This document shows positions 50,601 to 62,000 of a stretch of DNA of 64,000 nucleotides, in pieces. The DNA is taken from assembly GCF_029873635.1 (NCBI RefSeq), contig NC_080423.1:104947773-105011772 (forward strand), in the 5' to 3' direction. A program made the position numbers and the translations under genes. The notes under the pieces are model-generated. The model saw only the letters and a program-made list of their open reading frames with translations, did not search any database and was not told where the DNA came from. This DNA is from Malania oleifera (lineage: Eukaryota > Streptophyta > Magnoliopsida > Santalales > Ximeniaceae). Each line of letters starts with the position of its first letter. Position 1 is the first letter of the stretch.

Positions 50601-53600
50601 TATTATTTTGAATGTATGCTTTTTCATTTTTAGGACCAGCTAATACGTGTATGTTGCCTGCAGTTACGCCCGTATCACTTTAGCCCACCTGGGATTTTGC
50701 ATCCAATAACAGTTATCTATGAACTCAGTTATGGGGAGACTGAAATGAAGCAAGGTACATACAGGCGAAATTGATGTAAACTTTTGTTTAAATGATGTAC
50801 TTCTTATGGCTGGGATCATTAAATGGGATTGGTCTTATTTTGAGCACTGCAGATCTCCATGAATGTAGTTCAATAGCTTTTTTTCCCTCTTTTTTTTTTT
50901 TTCAGGTCGAGCATTCTAGAATCCTAGTAACTGCAATGTATGAACTGAGGTTGATATGTTTTTGCATTTTGGATGAACAAACCAAAATAGTTCTTGGCCG
51001 GGATTATTTATTTAACTATTAGAACCTTCTGCTGCTAGAATCCACCCCCCCCCCCCCCTGCCACAAAAAAAAAAGAAAGGGAAGTTCATCAATGGCTAAC
51101 TATGTAATGATGCAATGTCTTTGGTGAAGTTGAAGATTTCAGATAGAAACTAAATTGTTGATCACAAGCTTTGCATGATTTTAGTATGCTTTTGTGTTAA
51201 ATGCTCTTTCAAGGAAATTATCTCCCTTATATGTGGGACATTGGAGTGATGCAGCATTTATGTAAGCTTTTTGCTTGTGTTGGAATAGGAACAACATTAG
51301 ATTTGGAGTTAACAAGGAATGAAGGTATAGTGTGAATTTTTTTAACGCTATATTGATAGGATCGAATTGGCTGAATGGTTTGGGAGGAATTATTTCGCAC
51401 TGAATGCTATTTGGAAGATTAGAAGTCTCTCTAATTTGCCTGTTTTTCCCTAGGACTGCACATTGGAAAGAAACTTTTTATCATTGACAATCTAATAGAT
51501 GGATACTTTAACTAGCATTTAGTTTGTAGATGGTTTTTGTGTAGGAGTGATGAGGAGTTGGTTAATCACTTCTTTGCAGTTGAGTGAGAACGCTTTGGAT
51601 TTTGCTTTTATGCTACTTTTGACATTTGTTGGATTATCTCAGATATCCTGGAAAGGGAGCTTTGGGCTTGAAAGAGCTTTTGTCGTAAAGGCAAGAACAA
51701 GGCAGTGTGCTAAGCATTTGCTTAGCACTTTTATGCATTGTCTGGGGAGAGAAATTTTAGAACATTTATGTGAAAATAAAATGGCTTGGAGTGGCTTTTT
51801 ACATTACATTTTTGGTTGACTGGTCTGTCTGGTTGTGGTTCTGTATTTTTTTTTCTTTATTCGGGAGACTTTGAACTTGTATACGCCTTGTGTACATGGG
51901 TGGCCTTCAAATTTGGAATCTCCTTCAATGAATACTTCCATATATCCTTGCCCTCCCCCCATCCCCAAACAAAGTGTGTATGCTTGTAATAACAATTGAA
52001 ATCAAATAATCCCACAACATTTTCAAGCTTGCTATATTTTTATGATAATTATCATTCATTACTGAATGTGTTGTTCTTGGGCTTGCTAGGGCTGAGTGGT
52101 TGAACTTTAAGAGGCTTACTCCCTATTTATTATGTGTCGTTAGGTTCTGTTTATTGTTGAAATTGCTGTAGACTAGGTAAGTCAATGGTTGGTTTTGTTA
52201 AGACATAGCAAACTGGTTTTAAATAAAAACCTAAACGACAAAAAAATGTTTTTTTTAAAAAAAGGAATGGAGTTATAAGCAATTAAACATAAATATATTA
52301 GGCTTAACTGCAGTTTTAAGTATTATTATTATAGAAAAAGAAGAAATTCATTAAGAAGGAATTACAAAGAGGATGAGACATCTTTAAAAAACAAAAGGAA
52401 ATGAAAACAAAGGCTTGCAATTACCAAAAACCAAAACAAGAAACTAAACTAAAAGGACCAACCAGTCGTGCTGAATATCAGAGAAGGTCATACTACCAAT
52501 TCATGGAGCAGGGAACACCCACAAAGAGGCCAAAAAACAATCCTCTTTCAAATCTTATCAAATGATGTAGCAGCGAAGCATGATACTGAAAGATCTGAGC
52601 ATTCCTCTCCAACCAAATTAACTGCAAAGAGTGTGCACAACCAAAAATTTTCCCGTTCTTTTGCCTCTCAAAGCCAACAAAATCAATGAACAAGAAATCC
52701 TCTTGAGATTTTGGACAAACCCAAAACTCTTCCAACAAGCATGGAGCCCCAGAGCAGCGAATAGATAGCATGATCCTCTCTATTAGTAGAAAGAATAATG
52801 CACATTTAAGGGGAGACGGCCATTTATGGTCATCAAAGGTGCAGCATAATGTTGGTGTTGAACTCCATTAAGAATGGCAGTCCACACAAAAATCTTTACC
52901 TTTGTTGGAATTTTAGTTCTCCATGAGTGAATAGACAATTGGCAATAGGAGAAAGATGGGAAAATTGAATCAGATGATAGAAATATGATTTACAAGATAA
53001 AACACTAGAACTATCCAAGCACCAAACTCTATTATCCCCTGCATGAGATTACTAAAAGAATCCAGCAAGCCTAAGAGAGGAAAGCTTATCGATCTCCTAT
53101 GAAAGTTAAAATCCCAAGAAAATGCACATGAATAACGAGAAAAGAAAAAATAAGTGCAATTTTAAGTATGATTATATTTATATGCTTGGTAAATGGAGAT
53201 TCTGGACTATGGTTTTGAAAAAATGACAATGGTCCATGTAATGCTAACTGCTGTGGTGTTTCAATATCAGCCATCAAGGATGTTACGTAATGGGTAACGA
53301 CATTGCATCCATGAATTCATTTTTTGCATTAGCAAACTTGTTAAGAGCATATAGATTCACATGTTTTGATGAATCCTACATACTAAGCCTTAAATGATTT
53401 TAGTAAATTTTAATCAATTTAAATATAACATATACTGCACGTATTGGATGTCATCTTGGTCGCTTTAGTTGCTATTGGCAAGAAGCATCATGCATTTGCT
53501 GATTTTCTCTACTTTATTTATTAGTGAAGTTTAAATCAAGAAATCATAAATATAAAGAAATATAAAATGTAGAATGCCATCTTTTGGACTTTTTTGGTCT

Positions 53601-56600
53601 TCTATGGAATTTTCGTTCACTGAAAAAATAAAATATAGATAAAATATAGAATTTTCATTTATTAAACAAGGAATGTGTAGCAATGGAACGAATTTTTCTC
53701 TCCAGATTGGGTGTAAGGAGAATGAAAAAGAAAGAACTTGGAATACGAGAAGATGTCATTTTAAAGAATTTTTGTTATCTAAAAAAATAAAAAACAGAAT
53801 TTTCATTAATTAAACAAGGAATGTGTAGCAATAGAATGTATTTTTGTCTCCAGATTAGGTGTAAGGAGAATGAAAAAGAAAGAACTTGGAATATGAGAAT
53901 TGTCATTTTAATGATTGAAAAAGTTTTGTATGCTAGTTATTAAAACAAATACATACTAAATGTCAAAGAAAATAAACCCAAAAGTGAAATTTTTTTAAAA
54001 AAAATTACTAACTATAATTAACCAACTTAAAATTGAGTTTCTAGGTTTCAATAAAGAGAAAAGAGTTGTTGCAGTTGTAGATTTACTTTTTATAGTTACT
54101 TTTATGAGGAAGGATATTGGAAGAGTTGTTGCAGTTGTCAGAGACTGTAATTTATCAAATTGTTCTATCTATTCTTCATTGCTCAGTGTACCCTCAAGAT
54201 TCTAAATCTTCTCAAAACTTTATTCAACCATGTTTTCTGCAGTTGAAGTTAGACGATCCCTACATTTGAGGTTGGGATTACCTCTAGATCGCCCTCTTCT
54301 ACGAATTGTTAATGCCTTAAATTTTTCTGTAAACAACGAGAGTATGGGGAACAACTCAACAAGAAAGGGTAAGTTCTCGTCAGCCATTACCTTTTCTCTC
54401 TTTCTCTATCATTTTGGGGTTTTGGGCATTGGTGTTTTGTTTGTATGAACTTTGTTGACACATTTCTGTGGTAATTTCAGGTTCTATTTTGCTTCGAGAT
54501 GTACATACTGGAATTCCAAGCAGTGGAGGTCAGCAGTTTCTGTATATTTTGTTCTTATTATTATTATTATTTTTTTGGGGTGTGCATGTTATCTTTTTGC
54601 AAACTTTAATTAAGTCAATTTTTGTGGATGTAGTTTCTGGAGGACTTACATCATTGATTCAAGGTTCCTATGAATATTATCATTACCTTCAAGATGGATT
54701 TGATGACTCAGTAAGGGAGTTCTTACTTGCAGCACTTAAATTTAATGATTTCTTGTAAAAAAATGTATGTTTAATTGTGACAATTATATAATTTATATTC
54801 AGTGAATGAAAATCTTGATGGTCTCAGAATTTTTTGACTGTCTGCAAGTTCATTTCTTTGGTGTTTTCAATTCATGATTTATACAGTTGCCTTGGTTGTT
54901 GTAAAACAACCCCCACCCCAAATATTATTATATCACAAAAGTGCTAAAGAAATGTAGTATCTGAAGAATGAATGCGCTTATATCTGGAAATATCTTGTTA
55001 AGTTTTTAACTGCTCTGAAGCTGATTGTCACTGTTCTTTAATGCCTTATTATTCTTCTTGAAATGTGTTTTCTTTGTGAGGTGGGGGTGTTTTATCTGCT
55101 CTTTCTTTACCCATCATTATAATCCTCACTTGCTACCTTTACTTTTGAATTGTTTTTTGAACCAGTGCAGGATTTCTAATTGATTGCCTAAATCATGGAA
55201 TTGTTATTTGTTTATTTATTTATATGAATTTAATTGGTTGAAGTGGGAAATTGCTATGTGCCTCTTTAATAAAGTTAGGGATTAATTTTATTTTTATTTA
55301 TTTATTTTGTATTTTTAACCGTGCTAGTTTGCTCTCATTTGAGATGGGGATATGATTTAAGAAAACTAGAGTGCAAATTTCAGTTGTTTGTGAGTCATGC
55401 TATAGATAGAAAGTACTTCATTTACTGTATGATATGTAGCATAGAACACCTTAGAGAAAGTTGTTATTGCCATTTTATATTGTTGTCACATTGTTTCCTT
55501 GAAATTCTATGCTGAATCAATCATTCATATTTTGTTTGCTAGGGCTGGGGTTGTGCTTATCGCTCTCTACAAACTATTGTTTCATGGTTCAAACTCCAGC
55601 ATTACACGTCCATTGATGTTCCTTCACATAGGTATAAAATCGTAACTACTTAGAATGTGATGGAGCTTTGTTGTTTAGATGACACCAATATTGGACTTTT
55701 TGTTTTTTTGTTTTTTTTGTTTTTTTTCTTCTAAAAAACTAATTTTCTGTACCAAAGTTGTTGGCTGTTTATTCATTTAGTTATATGTAGTTTAACATTT
55801 GTTCCATTACTTCTTTGATACCACTGGAACAAATACTTCATATTCCTTAAAATTGTAGCGTCATGAAATTTGATTTGAAGCCAAAATGCTTCTCTCAGGG
55901 AAATACAACATACGCTTGTAGAGATTGGTGATAAAGAACCTTCTTTTATTGGATCACGTGAATGGATTGGTGCCATTGAACTAAGCTTTGTATTAGACAA
56001 ACTCCTTGGGGTAAGCGTGCTAGTTATCTGATGGTTGTGTCTTGTGTGAACCTTGACTTCCCCAAAATTGCGTAGGGTTATTACATTATCATGTTTGTGC
56101 AATATGCATGCCAATTTGACATTATAGTCTGGCATCCCGAGCAGGTCAGTTGCAAAGTGATAAATGTCAGATCTGGAGCGGAGCTTCCCGAGAAATGTCG
56201 AGAGCTGGCCCTGCATTTTGAGAACCAGGGAACACCCATAATGATTGGTAAGTAGGAATAGGATGAACCATGTCATCTTCTGCTGTCTTCACAATTACTT
56301 GCTCAAGACAAACATACCACAAGGATCGCGTTTTGCCATTCAAAATATAAAATGAAAGAACTTTGTTAGGTGCCGCTGTGTCCTAGTTTCTTATTTGGTT
56401 CATACGTGCAGGTGGTGGTGTTCTTGCGTATACCCTCTTGGGAGTTGACTACAACGATGTAAGTGGAGATTGTGCATTTCTCATATTGGATCCACACTAC
56501 ACCGGTGCTGATGAGCACAAGAAGATCATAAATGGCTGCTGGTGCGGTTGGAAAAAGGCAGTTGATAGTAAAGGAAGGAATTTCTTCCTGCAGGACAAAT

Positions 56601-56641
56601 TCTATAATCTTTTACTACCCCAGAGGCCCAACATGGTTTAG
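44408..56641 (+). CDS. UFSP2: UFM1-specific protease 2 (peptidase C78), 13 exons
   Basis: This cysteine protease matures the ubiquitin-like UFM1 and removes it from targets, chiefly at the ER. Exons: 44408-44603, 44708-45064, 45516-45784, 45956-46040, 46197-46372, 50634-50754, 54243-54368, 54481-54528, 54634-54710, 55543-55631, 55899-56010, 56145-56247, 56412-56641. Every junction is GT-AG and keeps phase, giving 662 aa, close to the plant family length. The N-terminal half is the UFSP2-specific region ([11 protein letters not shown]). The catalytic domain has [10 protein letters not shown] with Cys489 and LDPHYTG with Asp613 and His615. All three active-site residues are present, so the protein looks functional. 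Introns 5 (4.3 kb) and 6 (3.5 kb) are swollen by transposons. The start is ambiguous: an in-frame ATG at 44360 would add 16 residues. Confidence 0.93.
44618..44680 (+). repeat. (CT)n(CA)n microsatellite in UFSP2 intron 1
   Basis: A CT run (44618-44655) passes into a CA run (44656-44680). It fills over half of the 104-bp intron 1, beginning about 15 bp after the exon-1 donor, and should vary in length between individuals. Confidence 0.9.
46417..47395 (-). mobile_element. L1-type LINE fragment (ORF1 zinc knuckle and 3' end), UFSP2 intron 5
   Basis: On the minus strand a frame (47236-46946) encodes a CCHC knuckle [18 protein letters not shown] of the form found in plant L1 ORF1 proteins. Further toward 46417 is an L1-like 3' end (ATATAATTTACCATTTACTG) with a poly(A) tail, seen on the + strand as a T-run at 46412-46424. 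The RT region is missing, so this is an internally deleted copy. Three GGGCATRCCC-bearing units repeat at 46475-46660 in the 3' part. It lies antisense to the gene. Confidence 0.65.
47573..48116. mobile_element. hAT-type MITE, TAGGGCTGCAA family, UFSP2 intron 5
   Basis: The ends TAGGGCTGCAAGCTAAC and CTTGTTTGCAGCCCTA are inverted repeats around 544 bp. The flanks GCTAGGGG (left) and GGTAGGGG (right) match at 7 of 8, fitting a hAT 8-bp target duplication. The interior is rich in GAGCTCGAGCC-type motifs and has no transposase. Confidence 0.8.
49040..49738 (+). mobile_element. RTE-type LINE 3' fragment, UFSP2 intron 5
   Basis: The fragment encodes the RT catalytic region ([15 protein letters not shown] near 49100-49145) and then the C-terminal part ([30 protein letters not shown] near 49400-49500) typical of plant RTE elements. 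It ends in a (TTG)n tail at 49707-49738, the usual RTE 3' end. It is truncated at the 5' end and broken by stops and frameshifts. It is in the same family as the minus-strand copy in the EMB1006 intron. Confidence 0.75.
52320..53150 (-). mobile_element. L1-type LINE 3' fragment, UFSP2 intron 6
   Basis: On the minus strand the sequence encodes [14 protein letters not shown] (near 52900), the start of the zf-RVT domain at the end of plant L1 ORF2. Then come [12 protein letters not shown] (near 52600) and [10 protein letters not shown] (near 52450), the terminal motifs. The 3' UTR ends in TGAATTTCTTCTTTTTCTAT (near 52335). It is 5'-truncated and carries stops, antisense to the gene. Confidence 0.7.
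53649..53915 (+). repeat. Tandem duplication in UFSP2 intron 6
   Basis: Two head-to-tail copies about 148 bp apart each contain TTAAACAAGGAATGTGTAGC and GTAAGGAGAATGAAAAAGAA. They differ at few positions, so the duplication is fairly recent. No coding effect is expected. Confidence 0.85.
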
Positions 56642-58429
56642 TTTAGGGTTTGTTTTTTTTCCAGGATTCAATTGTGAGAAAGTTACATGCCTATACGGAT
56701 ATAGTGGATGACTTTCGCAGTGATTTATGTCCAAGGAGAGATTGGTTTTTGTGGATATTGGAAAGAGTTGACGCAACAACTGTTAACCGCTCTTTTAAAT
56801 GGAAGGACCTCTTTTAGTTGGTTTTTACTTTTACTTTTACACACAAGGTAAATGGGTTGGTCATTTTATTCACTGGTCATTATTATAATTGTATGGTTTC
56901 TGTTTCTTTAATGTTTTGGGTTTCATTTTGTTTGGGTGTTTCCACCATCATATATGCTTTGAAAAGCACTGCTATTAATAAATATTTTCTTAAAAACACT
57001 ACCAAAGAACATGTTTGGGAAGTAGAACAGTTTTCAAGCATGTTTCAAACCGTGTTTTTTCGCAGTGCAGCTACAGAAAAATGGTAATGGAAACGGAAGC
57101 ATGCCACCTTGTCTTCAATATGAGTCGAGTCGACATAATGGAATACTCGGCTCAATTCAAAAATATTAAACTTGGGAGTATGAATTTTAAGATTTAGATT
57201 TAAATTTATTGGATTTGATAACATTCAACACAATTTTAAATTATATTTGGCCAAACTTACACAAATCCAAATCAATGAATTTTTCTAAATACGTGAATAA
57301 TGTATATATAGTATTAAATATATCAATAAAATATATACAGCATGACTTATATAATATAAAAATAATAAAGTTAAAAAGTTTGATTAGGTTTGCGATGATT
57401 TGTAAGATACTCGAATAGTTTGAATTTGAGTAAAATCATTTTGAATCAAGTTAAAAAGCGAATCAAGTAGGGTTAACTCATTCATACTCCTATTGAACGA
57501 TTTTGCTGGCTTTTTGAGGGCAAATTTATATAGTGTTTTTATTTTTTTCCGTGTAGCAAACCAAGAATCTACTAAAAACTACATTTGGTAATTGGACATC
57601 AACATTTTTTTAAGTTTATCATTTAATTTTTATTTTCTTCTATAAACCAAACATGATTTAACAATATTTTTTAAAAAATATTTTTTTTTATTTTATTTTG
57701 TTGGGCATCTAATGAGAGACTGAGGATTATTATTGTGACTTGTAATTGTGATTCATTATTAAAAATAAAGTTTTGGTTTTCTTCAAAAAAAAACAAAAAA
57801 AAGAGAAAAAATCTCATTGACGCATTACCATTGCAATTGTCACTGCTAAAGATGAAAGAATTTTTCATTTTTAAATGTTTCGGTCTATCTAGGAAAATAA
57901 TAAATAAAATAAAAATGTAAAATAATTCATTTTATGATATCTTGTTATTGAAAAGTGAAAAATAAAAACATGTCATCAATAGGCAAAAAATTATAATTTT
58001 ATACATCATTAACATTTATTTTTAAAATATTTAAATATATTAGAAAAAATTTTATTTTTAATATTATAGATATAAAAAATACAATAAAAACTAAAATTTC
58101 TTTTTATTTTCTTCACCTTTACTTAAACAAAATTATAGATCCAAAGCTACTACCATTTTACTATTGCCCACCAAATGAAATTAAAAAAAATACTCACCTT
58201 TCTTCAGATCTAATAAAAAGGTAGAAATTTTAAAATTTAGAAAATTTCCCTGAAATTTTAAAATTTTGATTGACTTCTCCGAATCTTAAGTTTGTTAAAA
58301 AGAGATTTGTATCTTTTTGGAAAATTTTAGGAGTTTCAAATTTTTAAAAAAATTTAGATAATATTTCCAATTTTTTTAAAATATTATAAATATTATAAAA
58401 TGATGTAAAAATTAATAATAAAGTAAATA
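56642..58429. other. UFSP2 3' flank and AT-rich intergenic DNA
   Basis: The 3' UTR begins at 56642. AATAAA-like ATTAATAAATA at about 56970 could be a poly(A) signal. From 57190 on the sequence is AT-rich. A stretch at 57930-58150 resembles the AT-rich MITE family seen near 7, 12 and 29 kb but is too diverged to delimit. Confidence 0.45.
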
Positions 58430-58790
58430 GAGATGAGCAGAAAAATAAATAAAAACGAGATCGAAATTTTATGTGGTTCGACTATGCCTATTCTCGAGCA
58501 GATGGGATCAAAACTTTAATATCATAGGCGGAATTATAAAATAATTTGGAACCGATTTTGTACAAAATATTGGAACTGACATTGTACAAGATGTCTCTCT
58601 TCTCTTTATCTCTTATCTTCTTTCTATATACCCTACTTTTTTCAAGCATGCAAGTGAGTATACAAACATGCAATGTATATACAAGCATGTAAGGATGTGT
58701 CTTTCAAATGTGAGGGGTAGGGTGCCCTTTTATAGGACAATATAGAAAACATGACATTTATTAAAATGAAAAATTAAAGTGGTGGAAAAT
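58430..58790. mobile_element. Possible degenerate LTR fragment
   Basis: TTTATGTGGTTCGACTATGCC at 58468-58488 resembles the conserved plant copia LTR block (TTACGTGGTTCGGC...GCCTACGTCC), here antisense-like relative to copies near 35 and 43 kb. No LTR ends were found, so this is a weak call. Confidence 0.3.
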
Positions 58791-58924
58791 GGGGTGACAT
58801 TCACATTTTCCATAATCTATTTTTTATAACAAAAAAAAAAAAAAATTTTATCATTTCCACTAAATTATAGGAAAGGCAGCGTGTCCTGCACAAAACAAAA
58901 TTTGTAATCCAAATTTTTGCCCAT

Positions 58925-59070
58925 GGATCAGAAAACGACGTCACTTTAACTATTTCACTACCGAGTCCCAGTGGCCGTAGGCGTTTGTCCGTTGTAGTCT
59001 TCCAGAGGTGTTGGACTAACTTCAGTACAGTGAGTAGGGATAGCATCATCCCAAGAAGAAGAAGAAGAAG
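58925..59070 (+). promoter_or_regulatory. EMB1006 promoter/leader
   Basis: AAAACGACGTCACTTT (58932-58947) shares the AAACGACG element and ACGTCA site with the UFSP2 promoter. A purine-rich AAGAAGAAG run immediately precedes the ATG at 59071. No TATA box was fixed. Confidence 0.4.
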
Positions 59071-62000
59071 ATGGCACTCCGGCACCAGTGCTGCTTTCCT
59101 TCTTCCTCCCCCCTCTTCTGCACTCCCAACTCAAATCCCCACTCTTCTCCCAATAAGCCTCCCCGCTTTGCCTGCTGCCCCAAAACCCCAAAACGCTTCT
59201 CTCTCTCCGCCACACCTCCTTCCGCTTCTTCTTCTACCCCCATTTTCCTCCCTCTTCTCCAAAAACAAGAAGAACGAGAACAAGAAGAATATCGCAAAGC
59301 TAAACAGACGCAGCAAAAGCAAGAAGAAGACTCAGACGACCCAATTCTCAGATTCTTCAAAACTCAGTCATCAACCGATTCAACCCCAGACCCCCAACCC
59401 GAAGGCAAAGTCTCCCTCCAAAAGAACCGCCGCTCTTCCTGGCACCTATCCTTTAATCCCGCAGAAGAAACCGAAAACGGGTTCAAAGAAGAAGAAGAAG
59501 AAGAAATGGCTTCTTTTTGTTCGAGTTCAAACATATCAATTGAGGGCATTCCGGGGGAAATTCTGCAAATTGCGAGGAACTTACCGGAGAATTCGACGTT
59601 GGGGGAGGTTTTGAGGTCTTACGAAGGGAGAATTGGGGAAGGAGAGTGTGCGAACACGTTGGAGTTGATGGGTCGGGAGGGTCTGGTGATGGGTTGTTTG
59701 CAATTTTTTGAGTGGATGAGATTGCAGGAGCCGCCGCTTGTTACGCCTCGGGCGTGCTCGGTTTTGTTTCCGGTGTTGGGGAGAGCGCGAATGGGGGAGG
59801 AGTTGATGGTTTTGTTCAGGAATTTGGGGGAGCAGTTCAGGAATGTTCATTTTTACAATGCTGCAATTTCGGGCCTTTTCTGCAGTGGAAGGTATCGAAT
59901 TCCTGATGCTTGTGTGTAATTCGAGTTTGTTGCTTTTGCTTTGTGATTCTGTGGTGCTTTGCACTTTTGGCTCGTGGGTTCTTTTTATTATTATTATTAT
60001 TATTGGTGGAAAAAATTGAAAAGTTTTGATATTTGCACTGCTGCAACTTCAGAGTTTTCTGCTGCCAAAGTATTGCATTCTTAATGCTTGTGTAGCTCCA
60101 GAAAAGGATTCCTTTTATGGGACAGTTGAGGGAATGATTGTTGCTCGAGTCGAAACTAGGGTGTCGGGGCAGGTTGCATCAATTAGCCTTTTGGGTTGTT
60201 AACACTTTCCTGTTGATGCAAAGAAATGACATAGGTCAATCAATCCCGCCATTCCCGATTCAAGCAAAAAGGCCTCTCCGATCACTTTTGCTTTGTGAAT
60301 CGTGGTGCTATTTTGCAATTTTGGGTTGTGAGTTTGCTTGTTTATTGATAAGAAGGGTTAAGAAGTTTTGATATTTACAATGCTTCAATTTCAGGCCTCT
60401 TGTGCTGTGGGTGGTCTCAAGTACCTGATGCTTTTGTATGGTACTGTAATTAAAGTCTGTTGCTTTTGCTCTGTGATTTTGTGGTATTATTTTGCAATTT
60501 TGGCTTGTGGGTTTTTTGTTTATTAGTCAGAATAAATAAAAAGTTTTGATGCTAATATTTTCAGTGGCCAGATTTTATTCTGATTTTTTTTATTGGTTGC
60601 ATGCAAATGACGTACATGATGCTTACTTTGCAACCTTTGCTGAGATTTGTTTTCACATTTCATTTCCTTGTGTGTATCATTGTGTATTTACTTTTGATTG
60701 GTGCCTCAACATTTTAGCTCCAATTGAGATGTTTTATTATTATTATTATTATTAGTTGTTATGTGGTTACTATTGTTGTTGTTGTTATTATTACAATAAT
60801 AACAACAACCAACAAAAACAACAACAATGAGCCTCAAGTCCCACTAAGTAGAGTCGAGTACATGAATCCTTTTTCACTAATTCTCACAATCGAGGGCATT
60901 TCCTTGGACAACTTAAGAGCTATTAAATATTACCTCACTATCTCATTTCATGTTATTTTAGGTGTACCTGTACCCTTTCTAGTAGTAGTAACTAGCTCAC
61001 TCCTACTAACTAATGCACTATTTTGCTTGCATTTTAAATATCCAAACCATCTAAGCTGCCCCTCTCTTATCTTCTACCGGTGCTATGCCTAGCTTATTGA
61101 GAATATATTCATTCCTAACTTTATCTTTAATGTTATACCATTCATCCACTTTAGTACTGGCATTTTAGTAACTTTTACTTTTTGGATTTGTTGCTTCTTA
61201 GTTGCCTAATATTCTAATCCATAAAGCATGGCTGGTCTGATAACTATTGTATAGAAGTTTCCTTTTAATTTTAAGGGTACTCTATGATCAATAGAATGCT
61301 TGAAACACTCCTTCATTTTACCTAACCTATTTTAACTCTGTAAATATATCCTCTTCGATTTTTCCTTTTGCTTCCATGATAAATCCAAGGTATCAAAATC
61401 TACTTGTGTTATTAATTTCTTGACCATCAAGTTTAAACTATTCGAAAATATTCCTCCTTGCATGTCTGAAATTACATGTTATATATATTTTGTCTTATTT
61501 CTACTTATCCTAAAACTTTTGAACTCTAAAGTTGCTCTCCATAGTCCTAATTTAGATTCAAACCTACTCTTTTTTTATCAATCAAAACAATATCATTTGC
61601 AATTTACATACACCAGGGGATCTCATTTTTGATACTCTTTGTGAGTTCACCAAGCACTAGAGTTAAAAAGATAAAGGCTTAGAATAGAACCTTGACGTAA
61701 ACCTATTATAATTGGAAATTGTCTAGACTCTCCCCCAGTGGTCCTAACGCTAGTCATTACTTTATCATGCATAATGACATCAGTATACCTATTGCATACT
61801 CCTTTCTTTTCTAAAATCCACTGTAGAACTTCTCTTGGTATTTTATTATAAGCTTTCTCTTGGTCAATAAAAGTCATATGCAAGTCTCCCTTCTTTTTCC
61901 TAAACTTTTCCTTTTATCTTCTCAAAAGATAAATAACTTCTATTGTTGATCTCCTAGGCATAAAACCATATTGATTCTTTGAAACCTCGTTGCCAATCTT

